A stretch of DNA of 64,000 bases from Paracoccaceae bacterium (lineage in GTDB: Bacteria; Pseudomonadota; Alphaproteobacteria; Rhodobacterales; Rhodobacteraceae): assembly GCA_027013095.1 (NCBI GenBank), contig JALUYI010000018.1, positions 1 through 64,000 of the forward strand, read 5' to 3'. Of the stretch, positions 63,495 to 64,000 are shown in pieces. Below the pieces are notes generated by a model. The model was not told the origin of the DNA and ran no database searches. It saw nothing but the letters and a program-made list of their open reading frames with translations. The number at the start of each line of letters is the position of its first letter. The first letter of the stretch is position 1. Both the position numbers and the translations under genes were made by a program.

Positions 63495-64000
63495 ATGGCA
63501 GATATCGACGACATCAAGGACGGCAAGGATTTCGGGCTGGGCCAGCCGCAGGACACGCAAGGCTTTTTCCTCAAGGGATTGGCCAATTACGACTGGGGCA
63601 TCAAGAACCGGATGAGCCGGATTTTCAATCCGAAGTCCGGCCGCACGGTGATGCTGGCCTTTGATCACGGCTATTTTCAGGGCCCGACCAAGGGGCTGGA
63701 ACGGATCGATCTGAACATCGCGCCGCTGTTTGAGCACGCGGATGTGCTGATGTGCACGCGCGGGGTTCTGCGCTCGGTGGTGCCGCCGAGCGTGACCAAA
63801 CCGATCGTGCTGCGCTGCTCGGGGGGGAACTCGATCCTGACCGAGCTGTCAAACGAGATGGTTGCCGTCGATATCGAGGACGCCACCCGCCTCGGGGCTG
63901 CAGCAATGGCCGCTCAGGTCTATATCGGCGCTGAGTACGAGCATAAATCCATCGGCAACGTCATCAAGCTGATCGACACCGGCCTGAAGGCGGGCATTCC
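63495..64000 (+). CDS. lsrF: LsrF-like class I aldolase/thiolase (partial, runs off the right edge)
   Basis: The first 168 residues of a protein closely like E. coli Lsr[64 protein letters not shown]-like [14 protein letters not shown], and [21 protein letters not shown]. LsrF acts on the phosphorylated AI-2 product with CoA; the fold is that of DhnA/FbaB class I aldolases, which form a Schiff base on a lysine that would lie beyond the edge. In this locus it could cleave methylthioribulose 1-phosphate or its epimer to dihydroxyacetone phosphate. That activity is proposed, not shown. Confidence 0.93.
   Translation, partial: MADIDDIKDGKDFGLGQPQDTQGFFLKGLANYDWGIKNRMSRIFNPKSGRTVMLAFDHGYFQGPTKGLERIDLNIAPLFEHADVLMCTRGVLRSVVPPSVTKPIVLRCSGGNSILTELSNEMVAVDIEDATRLGAAAMAAQVYIGAEYEHKSIGNVIKLIDTGLKAGI

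Noticed and set aside
1-64000. CRISPR array, prophage or insertion sequence
   Set aside because: No regularly spaced repeats, transposase, integrase or phage structural genes were seen on either strand.

Overview
The window looks like a chromosomal segment of a Rhodobacteraceae (Roseobacter-group) alphaproteobacterium. The base composition is high in GC, genes are packed head to tail with many 4-base ATGA/GTGA overlaps, and several features are typical of that family: a RibB protein with a degenerate GTP cyclohydrolase half, a cysteine-poor DksA, a DUF2927 lipoprotein beside MoxR and CoxE-like genes, and the zapA coiled-coil pair. No lineage search was possible, so the placement is inference. 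I see no insertion sequence, prophage or CRISPR array. One clear remnant is present, a formate/nitrite-transporter pseudogene near 54.2-54.5 kb.

Layout. 0-3.1 kb: the start of an unidentified leftward gene, a LysR regulator, ftsB, a 47-residue membrane protein, a coiled-coil protein and zapA. 3.1-13.1 kb: a tightly overlapped leftward operon that joins tryptophan breakdown (kynA, kynU) to the aerobic CoA-thioester route for anthranilate. It encodes a 2-aminobenzoate-CoA ligase, a fused 2-aminobenzoyl-CoA monooxygenase/reductase, an acyl-CoA dehydrogenase, an enoyl-CoA hydratase, an SDR, a MarR regulator, a thioesterase and a RidA protein. 13.3-20.0 kb: a small secreted protein, a complete branched-chain-amino-acid-type ABC importer and a GlxA-type AraC regulator. 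20.2-24.8 kb: class II DAHP synthase, a PAS protein, yicC, gmk and a gamma-carbonic-anhydrase-like protein. 24.9-36.5 kb: a myo-inositol locus with two Gfo/Idh/MocA dehydrogenases, an RpiR-type regulator, an ABC sugar importer and iolC-iolD-iolE-iolB, with two matches to an IolR-type operator. 36.6-42.8 kb: a capsule-type glycosyltransferase, ribE-ribBX-ribH-nusB and metG. 42.8-50.6 kb: a cytochrome c-550 and cytochrome P460 pair, tRNA-Leu(UAA), an AidB-like dehydrogenase, and a MoxR/GNAT/DUF2927/small membrane protein/VWA operon. 50.8-55.9 kb: dksA, an FAD monooxygenase, xthA, a lipoprotein with an HExxH motif, the FNT pseudogene and a CaiB-family CoA transferase.

56.0-64.0 kb is the most interesting part. 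mtnK-mtnA (5-methylthioribose kinase and methylthioribose-1-phosphate isomerase) face away from an ABC sugar importer, a FucU/RbsD-type mutarotase, an LsrE/Rpe-like epimerase and an LsrF-like class I aldolase that runs off the window. An inverted repeat sits between the two arms. The gene set reads as an import-and-cleavage pathway for 5-methylthioribose or a related 5-deoxypentose, in which LsrE/LsrF-type enzymes replace the known methionine-salvage or DHAP-shunt enzymes. This is a proposal; the substrate has not been shown.

The three catabolic loci share a plan: ABC importer, dedicated regulator or operator, and overlapped enzyme genes. In each, a strong hairpin without a U-tract follows the substrate-binding-protein gene, as expected if that gene is expressed above its partners.
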